A stretch of DNA of 64,000 bases from Zongyangia gallinarum (GTDB taxonomy: Bacteria; Bacillota; Clostridia; Oscillospirales; Ruminococcaceae). The notes beneath the pieces were generated by a model. The model ran no database searches, was not told the DNA's origin, and saw only the letters and a program-made list of their open reading frames with translations. The DNA lies in NCBI GenBank assembly GCA_904419315.1, contig CAJFQY010000002.1, forward strand, positions 1-64,000, given 5' to 3'. The position numbers and the translations under genes are program-made. Shown one piece after another: positions 1-8,994 of the stretch (the stretch's first letter is position 1; every line of letters begins with the position of its first letter).

Positions 1-404
1 AGGCACAGACCCATCTGTGGTTGGAAATCGCAAAAAATCCGGATGTGGACGTCATAGGACACAGTGGCAATCCAAAATTCCGCTATGACTATGAAAGATG
101 CATCAAAGCATTTAAGGAATACGGAAAGATTGTGGAGATCAATGCTCATTCCTTTCAGCCGGGGACCCGCCCGGGGTCACCGAAAAATTGTGCGGAGATT
201 GCGAAGCTGTGCGCAAAATATCAGGTCCCGGTGATTGTTAATTCCGATGCCCATTTCTGCTATGAAATTGGCGCTGTCGAGAGAGCGACGGCGATGCTCG
301 AGGAAATTGATTTCCCGCGGGAACTGATCCTCAATGCGGATTATGACCGTTTCTTTGAAACGGTACAGAAAAAGGTAAAAAGAGATCTGTCACCAGCGAA
401 GTAA
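1..404 (+). CDS. PHP-domain phosphoesterase (YcdX-like), 5' truncated by window edge
   Basis: The reading frame is open from the first bases of the window, so the start lies upstream and only the C-terminal ~133 residues are seen. The motifs DVIGHSGNP, EINAHSF and VIVNSDAHF carry the His/Asp metal-ligand pattern of PHP-domain phosphoesterases of the YcdX/YtaF kind. By family, these are cytosolic metal-dependent phosphatases, and clostridia often carry one beside murB-rapZ. The exact substrate cannot be told. A histidinol-phosphatase role (HisK type) is possible in principle, but the motif spacing looks more like YcdX. It lies 46 bp upstream of the glucokinase gene with no visible terminator between, so co-transcription is likely. 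Confidence 0.8.
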   Translation, partial: AQTHLWLEIAKNPDVDVIGHSGNPKFRYDYERCIKAFKEYGKIVEINAHSFQPGTRPGSPKNCAEIAKLCAKYQVPVIVNSDAHFCYEIGAVERATAMLEEIDFPRELILNADYDRFFETVQKKVKRDLSPAK

Positions 405-450
405 AAAGAACATCCTAATAGCTTCAGATCAGGTAGAAAGGAGTTTTCTT

Positions 451-1407
451 ATGAAGTATTATGTGGGCATTGATCTTGGCGGAACCAATATTGCTGTTGG
501 TGTTGTTAATGAGGATTACCAAATTGTTGGTAGGGCAAAACTAAAGACAAATGTCCCCCGTCCGGCGGAAGAAGTGTTTGACGACATGGTTAAGGCTACC
601 CGCATGGCAGTAGAAGACGCTGGCCTTACCCTGGAAGACATTGAATGGGTGGGAGTTGACACCCCGGGAACGGTGGATGTTGAGACTGGCTACCTTATTT
701 ATGCTAACAACCTTTTCTTCCACAATGTACCTATGGGCCCCTATCTTAGTGAGAAGCTGGGAAAGCCTGTTTACATTGAAAACGATGCCAATGCAGCAGC
801 CTATGGCGAGGCTTTGGCAGGAGGAGCAAAGGGGAAAGAGGATGTTATCGTTATCACTCTGGGAACCGGCGTAGGCGGAGGCGTTATCATCAACGGCAAG
901 ATTTATGCGGGATTCAACCATGGCGGTGCCGAACTAGGACATATGGCAATTGTCAAAGATGGAAGACAATGCACTTGTGGAAGAAAAGGGTGCTTTGAGA
1001 CCTATTGCTCCGCCACAGGGCTGATTACCACAACTAAGGAATATATGGAAAAATATAAAGATTCGGTGATGTGGGAGCTTTGCGGAGGAAATCTGGATAA
1101 AGTCAGCGGACGTACTGCTTTTGACGCCATGAGAAAAGGCGACCAAGCGGGAAGAGAATGTGTTGATGAATATATTGCCTATATGGCATATGGATTGGCC
1201 AGCATTGTAAATATTTTCCAGCCTGAGGTTATTTGTATTGGTGGTGGCATCTCCAAAGAAGGGGAGACATTGCTGGCCCCTCTGAGAGAGCTTGTGAAGG
1301 CGGAGGATTATTGCAGAACATCCAAGAAAAGGGTGAAAATTGTCACTGCTACCCTAGGCAATGATGCTGGAATTATCGGTGCTGCATTTTTAGGTCGCCT
1401 CCAGTAA
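451..1407 (+). CDS. glcK: ROK-family glucokinase
   Basis: This 318-residue sugar kinase phosphorylates glucose to glucose 6-phosphate with ATP in the cytosol. The N-terminal phosphate-binding motif DLGGTNIAVGVV is at residues 8-19. The substrate-binding and catalytic segment IENDANAAAYGE starts near residue 109, a GTGVGGG loop follows, and the ROK zinc motif CTCGRKGC starts near residue 174. Length matches ROK glucokinases (about 300-325). The ATG has a good SD (AAAGGAG). A short GC-rich stem-loop without a U tract lies at 1417-1437, between this gene and murB. Another ROK sugar specificity (e.g. N-acetylmannosamine) cannot be excluded, but the pairing with pfkA in the same segment fits glycolysis. 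Confidence 0.88.
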   Translation: MKYYVGIDLGGTNIAVGVVNEDYQIVGRAKLKTNVPRPAEEVFDDMVKATRMAVEDAGLTLEDIEWVGVDTPGTVDVETGYLIYANNLFFHNVPMGPYLSEKLGKPVYIENDANAAAYGEALAGGAKGKEDVIVITLGTGVGGGVIINGKIYAGFNHGGAELGHMAIVKDGRQCTCGRKGCFETYCSATGLITTTKEYMEKYKDSVMWELCGGNLDKVSGRTAFDAMRKGDQAGRECVDEYIAYMAYGLASIVNIFQPEVICIGGGISKEGETLLAPLRELVKAEDYCRTSKKRVKIVTATLGNDAGIIGAAFLGRLQ

Positions 1408-1459
1408 TATACATAAGTGGCGGCAAGCTTCCGCCACAAATCAATTCATGGAGGTTTTC

Positions 1460-2362
1460 ATGGTCGATACATTTTTCCTTCGTGCCCTGTCGGGAATGAA
1501 CTGCGATGCCATTCCGGCGGCCCCTTTATCTCGCTTTACTACCTTCCACATTGGAGGCCCTGCAGATGTACTGATAAAACCTCATAACACCGCTGCTTTA
1601 GCCCAGATATTGCGGTTATGCAGGGAGACACAAACTCCGCGGGTGATCATTGGCAAGGGATCAAATCTGCTTGTAAGCGATCGAGGATTTGCTGGTGCCG
1701 TGATCTGTCTTGACAATCAATATGGTGAGATCAGATTGCTGGAAAACGGCCTTGTGGAGTGCGATGCAGGGGTAACGCTGATGAGGCTGTGCCACTTTGC
1801 CCTTGAACATAGCCTTTCTGGCCTGGAATTTGCCTATGGGATTCCAGGTAGTGTGGGAGGCGCGGTATATATGAATGCAGGCGCTTATGGTGGAGAGATC
1901 AAAGACATTATTGTCAGTGCCTGTCATTTGGATCAGGTGGGAGAGAAGCATACACTTTTAAAAGACCAACTGGCCCTATCTTACCGACACAGCATCTATG
2001 CAGAAGGGGAAGACTGTATTATTTCCGCTTGTTTTGCATTGACTCCTAGCAATCAGGAGGAAATTCGCAGCCGTATGGACGACTATATGCGGCGTCGCAA
2101 GGAAAAACAGCCGCTAGAGTATCCAAGTGCAGGCAGTACTTTTAAGCGTCCGGCTGGGAATTATGCTTCGGCGCTCATCGACCAATGCGGCTTGAAGGGA
2201 TACCGAATTGGCGGCGCTATGGTTAGTGAAAAACACGCTGGTTTTGTGATCAACTATGATAACGCCACCTGTGATGACGTCGTGCAACTCATTGCATATA
2301 TACAAAAAGTGGTCAAGGAACAGACAGGATACGAGCTTTCTTGCGAAGTAAAAATGTTGTAA
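1460..2362 (+). CDS. murB: UDP-N-acetylenolpyruvoylglucosamine reductase MurB
   Basis: MurB reduces UDP-GlcNAc-enolpyruvate to UDP-MurNAc with NADPH, the second committed step of peptidoglycan precursor synthesis. FAD-binding motifs are visible (IIGKGSNLLVSDRG near residue 60; GIPGSVGGAVYMNAGAYGGE near 125). The catalytic Ser sits in AGSTFKRP (~220) and the C-terminal Glu in CEVKML. At 300 residues it is the compact type II form usual in Firmicutes. An in-frame ATG at 1448 lies upstream, but GGAGG at 1450-1454 sits five bases before the ATG at 1460, so I chose 1460. The stop overlaps the SD region of rapZ, so the two genes are probably translationally coupled. Confidence 0.95.
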   Translation: MVDTFFLRALSGMNCDAIPAAPLSRFTTFHIGGPADVLIKPHNTAALAQILRLCRETQTPRVIIGKGSNLLVSDRGFAGAVICLDNQYGEIRLLENGLVECDAGVTLMRLCHFALEHSLSGLEFAYGIPGSVGGAVYMNAGAYGGEIKDIIVSACHLDQVGEKHTLLKDQLALSYRHSIYAEGEDCIISACFALTPSNQEEIRSRMDDYMRRRKEKQPLEYPSAGSTFKRPAGNYASALIDQCGLKGYRIGGAMVSEKHAGFVINYDNATCDDVVQLIAYIQKVVKEQTGYELSCEVKML

Positions 2363-2375
2363 AGGAGTGAGCATC

Positions 2376-3233
2376 GTGGATTTTGTCATCGTAACCGGAC
2401 TTTCAGGTGCCGGGAAATCCAGAGCCATCAATGCACTGGAGGATATAGGCTTCTACTGCGTTGACAACATTCCGCCCAAGCTCATCATCAAGATAGCAGA
2501 ATTCTGCATCCAATCAAAGGGGCAGATTGATAAGGTGGCTGTGGTGGTGGACGCCAGAGGAGGAGCTCTCTTTCACGACCTATTTGACAGCATGGATGAA
2601 CTCAAAAAGAACGACATTGCCTTTGAAGTTCTCTTCTTAGACTGTAATGATGATGTCTTGATCCGTCGATTTAAAGAGACACGGAGAAAACACCCTCTTT
2701 TGGATACGGTAAAGGGTGAGATTGAACAGGCTATTTTGGTTGAAAGAGAACTTCTAAAACCAATCCGTGCTATGGCTACCTATACAATCGATACCTCCCA
2801 TCTATCTGCGGCACAGCTAAAGGAGCAAATTGTAAATATTTTCCTGGGAAATATTTCTGGGAGCATTCTCGTTAATTCCGTATCTTTTGGCTTTAAGTAT
2901 GGATTGCCACTAGAGGCAGATTTGGTTTTTGATGTCAGATGTCTGCCTAATCCATTTTACATAGACAATCTGCGTCATAAGACGGGTCTGGATCAAGAGG
3001 TCAGAGATTACGTTATGGAATTTGAACAGAGCCAGTTGCTCAAAGATAAGTTGCTGGATCTCATCGATTTTCTGCTTCCCCAGTATATCCATGAAGGAAA
3101 AAGCCAGCTAGTGGTCGCCGTTGGATGTACCGGAGGGAAACACCGATCCGTCACCTTTGCTGAAATTATTGCTCAGCACCTGTCAGAAAATGGGGTACGG
3201 GTCAACATTAATCACCGAGATATTCAGAAATAA
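2376..3233 (+). CDS. rapZ: RapZ/YvcJ-family RNase adapter, nucleotide-binding protein
   Basis: This is a 285-residue P-loop protein of the RapZ (YvcJ) family. In enterobacteria RapZ steers RNase E to the GlmZ sRNA, and in Bacillus YvcJ is a GTP/ATP-binding protein; the role in Clostridia is less clear. It shows the Walker A motif GLSGAGKS at residues 8-15, a VVDARGG segment, and the conserved C-terminal AVGCTGGKHRSVTFAE. The GTG at 2376 follows AAAGGAG by eight bases and gives the family-typical N-terminus MDFVIVTGLSG; a GTG at 2367 overlaps the SD. In most Firmicutes rapZ is followed by yvcK and then whiA. Here yvcK is absent and a 40-bp perfect palindrome fills the junction. Confidence 0.95.
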   Translation: MDFVIVTGLSGAGKSRAINALEDIGFYCVDNIPPKLIIKIAEFCIQSKGQIDKVAVVVDARGGALFHDLFDSMDELKKNDIAFEVLFLDCNDDVLIRRFKETRRKHPLLDTVKGEIEQAILVERELLKPIRAMATYTIDTSHLSAAQLKEQIVNIFLGNISGSILVNSVSFGFKYGLPLEADLVFDVRCLPNPFYIDNLRHKTGLDQEVRDYVMEFEQSQLLKDKLLDLIDFLLPQYIHEGKSQLVVAVGCTGGKHRSVTFAEIIAQHLSENGVRVNINHRDIQK

Positions 3234-3272
3234 AACTAGGATTCACCTCCATATGGAGGTGAATCCTAGTTT
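3233..3272. repeat. 40-bp perfect palindrome between rapZ and whiA
   Basis: Bases 3233-3272 equal their own reverse complement over all 40 positions, centred on ATAT with GGAGG/CCTCC arms and AAACTAGG/CCTAGTTT ends. The repeat begins at the last base of the rapZ stop codon. As RNA it would form a very stable hairpin. Only TTT follows the stem, so it would be a weak intrinsic terminator, and it could equally be a processing site or a protein-binding site. Confidence 0.85.
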
Positions 3273-3301
3273 AGGCAAAATTTATGGAAGGAGGGAAGGT
3301 T

Positions 3302-4228
3302 ATGTCTTTCTCTTCTGATCTAAAATGTGAACTAACTGAAGAAGAGATACAGGCGCCAGAAGCCCGGCATGCCATGGCTTATGGAATGCTTCTTTTTGGA
3401 AAGTCTTTTTCAAATCAACAAATTGCCCTTTCTACAGAAAATGAACAGGTGGCAAAGCTGTATGCCCAGTGTATCGCTGACATTTCCGGCCTTCCTACAC
3501 AGATGAGCGTATCCCCTCAAAAGCGTAAGGATGGTATTTTTACCGTAACGCTTCAAAACAAGAAGGACTGCGAAGAGCTGCGGGGACTTTTCTATCATCG
3601 AAGTGATGAGATCAGCCTCCGGATTAAAAAAAAGAATTTTTCCGGAGAGGGTGACATTGCTCATTTCCTGCGAGGGGCGTATCTTGCCTGCGGTAATCTA
3701 ACGGATCCGCTCAAAAGCTACCATCTAGAATTTGTCACCCAGCACTTAAAACTGGCTGAGGATTTATATGAGCTCATTTCAGAGGTATTAGCTCCACCCA
3801 AGATGACGACACGTCGGGGTTCCAGAGTGATCTATTATAAAGAAAGCGAACATATTGAGGATATGCTCACCTATATGGGAGCTGTGCGATCCTCCCTGGA
3901 ACTTATGAATGTAAAGATTTATAAAGATTTACGAAATAAAGCAAATCGTGTGACCAACTGCGAGACGGCTAATATTGAAAAGACCGTGAATGCTGCTGCC
4001 AAACAGGTGCAAGACATTGAGCTGATTGCTTCCCATCGCGGTTTGGAGGCATTGCCGGACAACCTGCGGGAGCTAGCGCAGCTGCGTCTGGATCATCCGG
4101 AAATGTCTCTTGCGGACTTGGGAAGGGAACTTTCGGAACCCTTATCTCGTTCCGGCGTGAACCACCGATTCCAGCGTATTGCGGCAGAAGCAGACATGAT
4201 CCGGGACCAAATGAGCAAAGCGCAATAA
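3302..4228 (+). CDS. whiA: Sporulation/division regulator WhiA
   Basis: WhiA is a DNA-binding protein with an N-terminal domain related to LAGLIDADG homing endonucleases (without nuclease activity) and a C-terminal helix-turn-helix. In Bacillus it affects cell division and chromosome segregation, and in Streptomyces sporulation septation. Here it has 308 residues. The N-terminus SFSSDLKCELTEEE is family-typical, and the C-terminal HTH segment includes LADLGRELSEPLSRSGVNHR near residues 270-290. The ATG at 3302 follows GGAGGG; an in-frame ATG at 3284 lies upstream of that SD and is less likely. Position after rapZ and before dnaE is conserved in clostridia. Confidence 0.94.
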   Translation: MSFSSDLKCELTEEEIQAPEARHAMAYGMLLFGKSFSNQQIALSTENEQVAKLYAQCIADISGLPTQMSVSPQKRKDGIFTVTLQNKKDCEELRGLFYHRSDEISLRIKKKNFSGEGDIAHFLRGAYLACGNLTDPLKSYHLEFVTQHLKLAEDLYELISEVLAPPKMTTRRGSRVIYYKESEHIEDMLTYMGAVRSSLELMNVKIYKDLRNKANRVTNCETANIEKTVNAAAKQVQDIELIASHRGLEALPDNLRELAQLRLDHPEMSLADLGRELSEPLSRSGVNHRFQRIAAEADMIRDQMSKAQ

Positions 4229-4277
4229 GTTGGACAACTGGAAAAGTTTAATGAGCAATACCAGGAGGTGAAGACCA

Positions 4278-7200
4278 ATGGATGAATTTGTCCATCTGCA
4301 CGTCCATAGTGAATATAGCCTGCTTGACGGTGCCTGCCGCATTAAACAGCTGGTACAAAAGGTAAAGGAATTAGGACAGCAGGCAGTCGCAATTACAGAC
4401 CACGGTGTTATGTACGGGGTCATTGATTTTTATAAAGAATGCAAAAAACAGGGGATAAAGCCTATCATCGGCTGCGAAGTCTATGTGGCGCCAAGAACCC
4501 GTTTTGATAAAGTCCATCGAATTGACAACAATCCGTATCACCTAGTTCTTCTCTGTAAAAACAATCAGGGATATCAAAATCTCATCCAATTAGTTTCTCA
4601 AGCATTTATTGATGGTTATTACTTTAAGCCGCGGGTGGATTTTGAACTTTTGCAAAAATACAGTGAAGGGCTTATTTGCCTGAGTGCCTGTCTGGCGGGA
4701 GAGATTCCCAGGGCGCTTGTAGCCGGTGACTATGATAAGGCCAAAGAAACTGCCATTCGCTACCGGGATCTGTTTGGACCAGATAACTATTTTATTGAGG
4801 TGCAGGATCACGGAATCGAGGAACAGCAGCGGATTCTGCCCGATCTTTACCGGCTTGCTAAGGAAGTCGGCGTGGGCCTTGTGGCAACCAACGATTCTCA
4901 CTATATCAACAAAGAAGACGCCCAGATGCAGCATGTTCTTATCTGCATTCAGACCAATACTACAGTAGATAACAAAGACGGGCTAGAGTTTCCCACCCAG
5001 GAGTTTTATATCAAATCTGGGGAGGAAATGCAGGAACTGTTTCAAGGCCATGAGGAAGCCATTGCCAACACGGCAAAAATTGCAAGCCGGTGTGAGGTAG
5101 AATTTGAGTTCGGCGTGACAAAATTGCCCCTCTTTGTTGCTCCTGATGGACGGGACAATGTAGAATATTTTGAAGATCTCTGTCGAAAGGGACTCCGCCG
5201 TCACTATGGAGAACATCCGGTTCCGGAAGTAGTGGAACGCCTCAATTATGAGCTTGAGATTATTAAGAAGATGGGTTATGTGGATTACTTTCTCATCGTC
5301 TTTGATTTTATCAACTACGCCAAAGAACATGGCATTCCTGTAGGTCCTGGACGAGGTTCCGGTGCCGGAAGTATCGCTGCCTATTGTATTGGTATTACGG
5401 GTATCGATCCGGTTCGCTATCAACTTCTGTTTGAACGGTTCCTCAATCCCGAGCGGGTGAGCATGCCAGACTTTGACATCGATTTTTGCTATGAACGACG
5501 TCAAGAGGTCATTGATTATGTAGTGCGCAAATACGGTGCGGATCATGTAGCTCAGATCATTACCTTTGGCACCATGGCGGCCCGAGGCGCGATTCGAGAT
5601 GTGGGCAGGGCGATGAATATCCCTTATCAAACAGTGGATGCAGTAGCAAAGCAGGTTCCAATGGAGCTTGGGATTACCTTGGATATGGCGCTGCAAAAAT
5701 CTACTGATTTCATGGCTACTTATCATTCGGATCCTCAGATTACCCAGCTGATTGATATGGCTCGCAAGTTGGAAGGAATGCCCCGCCATGCTTCTACCCA
5801 TGCAGCTGGCGTGGTGATCACCCGGGATCCAGTATCCTCCTATGTTCCCCTCGCAATGAATGATGAGGCGGTAGTCACCCAGTTTACCATGACGACCTTG
5901 GAGGAACTGGGCCTTCTCAAGATGGACTTTTTGGGTCTTCGTAACTTAACGGTTATTTCCGATGCGGAAAAGATGCTCAAAGCACGCGGCATAGAAGTCG
6001 ATATGGAGCACGTACCGATTGATGATAAGGCTGTCTATGATATGCTGTCTCAAGGCCTGACGGAAGGGGTATTCCAGTTTGAATCGGCAGGCATGCGGCA
6101 GGTATTGGTCAACTTGGGACCGGAATCTATTGAGGATATGATCGCCGTTATTTCTCTTTACCGGCCGGGACCTATGGAATCCATCCCGACCTATATAGAA
6201 AACCGGCATCATCCAGAACGGGTGACCTACAAACATCCCCTTTTGGAACCAATCCTCAATGTTACTTATGGATGTATTGTGTATCAGGAACAGGTCATGC
6301 AGATCTGCCGCCAATTGGCGGGGTTTACCTATGGCCGCGCTGATTTGGTACGTCGGGCCATGTCCAAGAAAAAGCATGACATTATGGAGAAAGAGCGGAA
6401 GAACTTTATCTATGGCGATATAGATGAGGATGGCAATATCATCATCCCTGGCTGTATCCGTAATGGAGTCAGCGAGAAAATCGCTACCAGTATTTTTGAC
6501 GAGATGAGTTCCTTTGCTTCGTATGCGTTTAATAAGTCCCACGCCGCGGCATATGCATTTGTAGCCTATCAGACGGCCTATTTGAAGTGCCATTACCCCA
6601 AAGAATATATGGCGGCGTTGCTGACAAGCGTATTAGATAACACATCCAAGATCATTGAGTACATTGGCGAATGCAAAAAACTGGGGATTGAGATTCTCAA
6701 ACCCGATGTCAATTACAGCCAGGATGGATTTTCTGTCACAGGAGAAGGCATCCGCTTTGGCTTGGTGGCCGTTAAGAATCTGGGACGTGGCTTCATCAAG
6801 GATCTGATTAAGGAGCGGGAAGAGAACGGGCTTTTCCAGAGCTTCGCTGATTTCTGTGAACGAATGTATGGCAGAGAACTCAATCGCAGAACGATGGAAA
6901 GCCTGATCAAGTGCGGGGCTCTGGATGGGTTTGGACTCAATCGTCGTCAGATGCTCATGTCTTCGGATGGACTGTTGGCAGCCATCGATCAGCAGCACCG
7001 CCAAAATGTAGAGGGACAGGTCAGCCTGTTTGATGCTGGTCCCACAGCACCTAAAAACCAGTATCAAATTTTGGATGTGCCTGATTTAGAACTGCACGAA
7101 AAGCTGAAGATGGAACGGGAGACCACAGGACTTTATATTACGGATCATCCGATTAGTGCTTATACAGGGCTGCTCAAAGAGATCAGAGGCTCTACCTTTG

Positions 7201-7793
7201 GTGACATCAAATCGGGGATAGAAATTCACGATACGAAATTCGCAGATGGCGGTTATGTCAATATCATTGCTACCGTGGGAAGCCGAAAGGTAAAGATTAC
7301 GCGGAATAATGCTACTATGGCATTTGTCATGTTGGAAGATATGACATCCTCCATGGAAATGCTGGTATTTCCGCAGGTATTTGACCAATATAAAAGCCTT
7401 CTACAGGAGGGAGCTGTGATATGTGCCCGGTGTCGTCTCTCGGTTAGAGAAGATGAAGATCCGAAGCTTATCTGTGATCGGGTGACTATCACTGATCACG
7501 CCAAAGAGCTAGTGATGCGGGAACACAGTGAAGAGCCAAGAAAACCAGCAAAGGGAGGGAAAAATGGCCTTTACTTGGCAGTTTCTTCCCAAGAGAGTAC
7601 AGCTTTTGAGAAGACTAAAAATCTACTGACTATTTTTGAGGGAGCATTTCCTGTTTACGTTTACTTTGAAGACAAAAAACGGTGGATGCTGGCTCCAAAA
7701 TCAATGTGGGTGGATGTCAACCAAGTAATGATTGATGAACTCGGTCGGATTCTGGGAAAGGAGAAAGTCAAAATAAGGGACAATAGTCAATAA
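4278..7793 (+). CDS. dnaE: DNA polymerase III alpha subunit DnaE
   Basis: This 1,171-residue C-family replicative DNA polymerase has the usual DnaE size. In Firmicutes DnaE extends RNA primers before handing over to PolC. The N-terminal PHP domain begins HLHVHSEYSLLDGACR. The palm carries GPGRGSGAGS (~residue 355) and the catalytic Asp pair in MPDFDIDF (~395). FNKSHAAAYAF lies near 755. A C-terminal OB-fold region (IIATVGSRKVKITRNN) follows. The PHP segment keeps its His/Asp residues, so metal binding is plausible. The ATG is preceded by CCAGGAGGTG. It lies 49 bp after whiA; no clear terminator is seen before the pfkA promoter downstream. Confidence 0.97.
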   Translation: MDEFVHLHVHSEYSLLDGACRIKQLVQKVKELGQQAVAITDHGVMYGVIDFYKECKKQGIKPIIGCEVYVAPRTRFDKVHRIDNNPYHLVLLCKNNQGYQNLIQLVSQAFIDGYYFKPRVDFELLQKYSEGLICLSACLAGEIPRALVAGDYDKAKETAIRYRDLFGPDNYFIEVQDHGIEEQQRILPDLYRLAKEVGVGLVATNDSHYINKEDAQMQHVLICIQTNTTVDNKDGLEFPTQEFYIKSGEEMQELFQGHEEAIANTAKIASRCEVEFEFGVTKLPLFVAPDGRDNVEYFEDLCRKGLRRHYGEHPVPEVVERLNYELEIIKKMGYVDYFLIVFDFINYAKEHGIPVGPGRGSGAGSIAAYCIGITGIDPVRYQLLFERFLNPERVSMPDFDIDFCYERRQEVIDYVVRKYGADHVAQIITFGTMAARGAIRDVGRAMNIPYQTVDAVAKQVPMELGITLDMALQKSTDFMATYHSDPQITQLIDMARKLEGMPRHASTHAAGVVITRDPVSSYVPLAMNDEAVVTQFTMTTLEELGLLKMDFLGLRNLTVISDAEKMLKARGIEVDMEHVPIDDKAVYDMLSQGLTEGVFQFESAGMRQVLVNLGPESIEDMIAVISLYRPGPMESIPTYIENRHHPERVTYKHPLLEPILNVTYGCIVYQEQVMQICRQLAGFTYGRADLVRRAMSKKKHDIMEKERKNFIYGDIDEDGNIIIPGCIRNGVSEKIATSIFDEMSSFASYAFNKSHAAAYAFVAYQTAYLKCHYPKEYMAALLTSVLDNTSKIIEYIGECKKLGIEILKPDVNYSQDGFSVTGEGIRFGLVAVKNLGRGFIKDLIKEREENGLFQSFADFCERMYGRELNRRTMESLIKCGALDGFGLNRRQMLMSSDGLLAAIDQQHRQNVEGQVSLFDAGPTAPKNQYQILDVPDLELHEKLKMERETTGLYITDHPISAYTGLLKEIRGSTFGDIKSGIEIHDTKFADGGYVNIIATVGSRKVKITRNNATMAFVMLEDMTSSMEMLVFPQVFDQYKSLLQEGAVICARCRLSVREDEDPKLICDRVTITDHAKELVMREHSEEPRKPAKGGKNGLYLAVSSQESTAFEKTKNLLTIFEGAFPVYVYFEDKKRWMLAPKSMWVDVNQVMIDELGRILGKEKVKIRDNSQ

Positions 7794-7831
7794 TCTGTAG
7801 GTTCTGCAAAAGAAATTGTTTAGTTTTGATA

Positions 7832-7861
7832 TTGAAACAAGTTGATGTTATCGTATATAAT
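7832..7861 (+). promoter_or_regulatory. SigA-type promoter for pfkA
   Basis: TTGAAA (7832-7837), an 18-bp spacer and a consensus TATAAT (7856-7861) lie about 70 bp upstream of the pfkA start. Confidence 0.7.
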
Positions 7862-7929
7862 AAAGCCATATGAATCATGCTTTGAAAGAATAAAAGAGGA
7901 TTCTCGAGTGAATCTGGGGAGGTTATTAT

Positions 7930-8907
7930 ATGGGTAAGCAAGTGAAAACAATTGGCGTTTTGACTAGCGGGGGAGACGCACCTGGAATGAACGCCGCTAT
8001 TAGGGCAGTAGTTAGAACTGGTATATCCAAGGGACTCAATGTAGTTGGTGTCCGTCGTGGTTATAATGGACTTATTAACGGCGATTTAATTGATATGAGT
8101 TTACGCAGTGTATCTGATATTATCCATCGGGGCGGCACCATGCTGTATACAGCGCGCTGTGAAGAATTTCGCCATGAGTCTGGACTTCAGAAAGCTACCC
8201 AGACCTGCATTGACCATGGTATTGATGGAGTTGTTGTCATCGGTGGTGATGGTTCTTTCCGTGGAGCTAGGGACCTTTCTTTAAGAGGAATCCCTTGTGT
8301 AGGAATTCCGGGAACCATTGATAATGACATTGCATGCACAGATTATACAATTGGTTACGATACTGCCATGAATACGGCAATGGAAATGATTGATAAATGC
8401 CGGGATACAGCTCAGTCCCATGATCGTTGCTTAGTAGTAGAAGTAATGGGCCGCCGTTGTGGAGATATTGCGCTTAATACAGGTATTGCTTGTGGAGCAA
8501 CTACGATTGTTGTCCCAGAGGTTCCATTTGATATGCAGAAAGATTGCCTAGAGAGAATCCAGAAGGATTTGACCCGTGGTAAACGCCACTTTATTATTAT
8601 CGTTGCTGAGGGTTATGGCAAGGTTGAAGAAATTGCAAAACAGGTGGAAGACTTCACTGGAATTACTGGTCGCGCGCTGGTTCTGGGTCACGTACAAAGA
8701 GGTGGTAATCCCTCAGTACGAGATCGTGTGATTGCCAGCCAAATGGGCCATTATGCTATTGAAAAACTGCTGTGCAACGGTATCGGTAACCGCGTAATTG
8801 CCCTAAAACATGACCAAATTGTCGACTTTGATATTTTGGAGGCTCTGGAGCAGAAGAAAAAGTTCAATATGGATCTGTATCGGATTGCTCATGAGATTTC
8901 GATCTAA
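7930..8907 (+). CDS. pfkA: ATP-dependent 6-phosphofructokinase
   Basis: PfkA phosphorylates fructose 6-phosphate to fructose 1,6-bisphosphate, the committed step of glycolysis. The 325-residue length fits the bacterial homotetramer subunit. Motifs are intact: GVLTSGGDAPGMNAAIR at the N-terminus, GGDGS (~residue 103; the Gly at this site marks ATP rather than PPi dependence), catalytic GTIDNDI (~127) and MGRRCGDIAL (~170). The ATG follows GGGGAGG. It has its own promoter and a strong terminator, so it looks monocistronic, although dnaE read-through is possible. Confidence 0.97.
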   Translation: MGKQVKTIGVLTSGGDAPGMNAAIRAVVRTGISKGLNVVGVRRGYNGLINGDLIDMSLRSVSDIIHRGGTMLYTARCEEFRHESGLQKATQTCIDHGIDGVVVIGGDGSFRGARDLSLRGIPCVGIPGTIDNDIACTDYTIGYDTAMNTAMEMIDKCRDTAQSHDRCLVVEVMGRRCGDIALNTGIACGATTIVVPEVPFDMQKDCLERIQKDLTRGKRHFIIIVAEGYGKVEEIAKQVEDFTGITGRALVLGHVQRGGNPSVRDRVIASQMGHYAIEKLLCNGIGNRVIALKHDQIVDFDILEALEQKKKFNMDLYRIAHEISI

Positions 8908-8924
8908 CAGAATACATGGTCTGG

Positions 8925-8956
8925 AAAGGCGGAGCATGAGCTCCGCCTTTTGTTTT
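8925..8956 (+). terminator. Intrinsic terminator of pfkA
   Basis: An 11-bp perfect stem (AAAGGCGGAGC / GCTCCGCCTTT) with loop ATGA is followed by TGTTTT. Confidence 0.9.
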
Positions 8957-8994
8957 ATCAAATCGCTTTAAAAAGTTGCTTGAGGAGAATAAAA

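Noticed and set aside
1417..1437. Terminator after the glucokinase gene
   Set aside because: The stem GTGGCGG / CCGCCAC is real but only 7 bp and lacks a T tract, so read-through into murB is expected.
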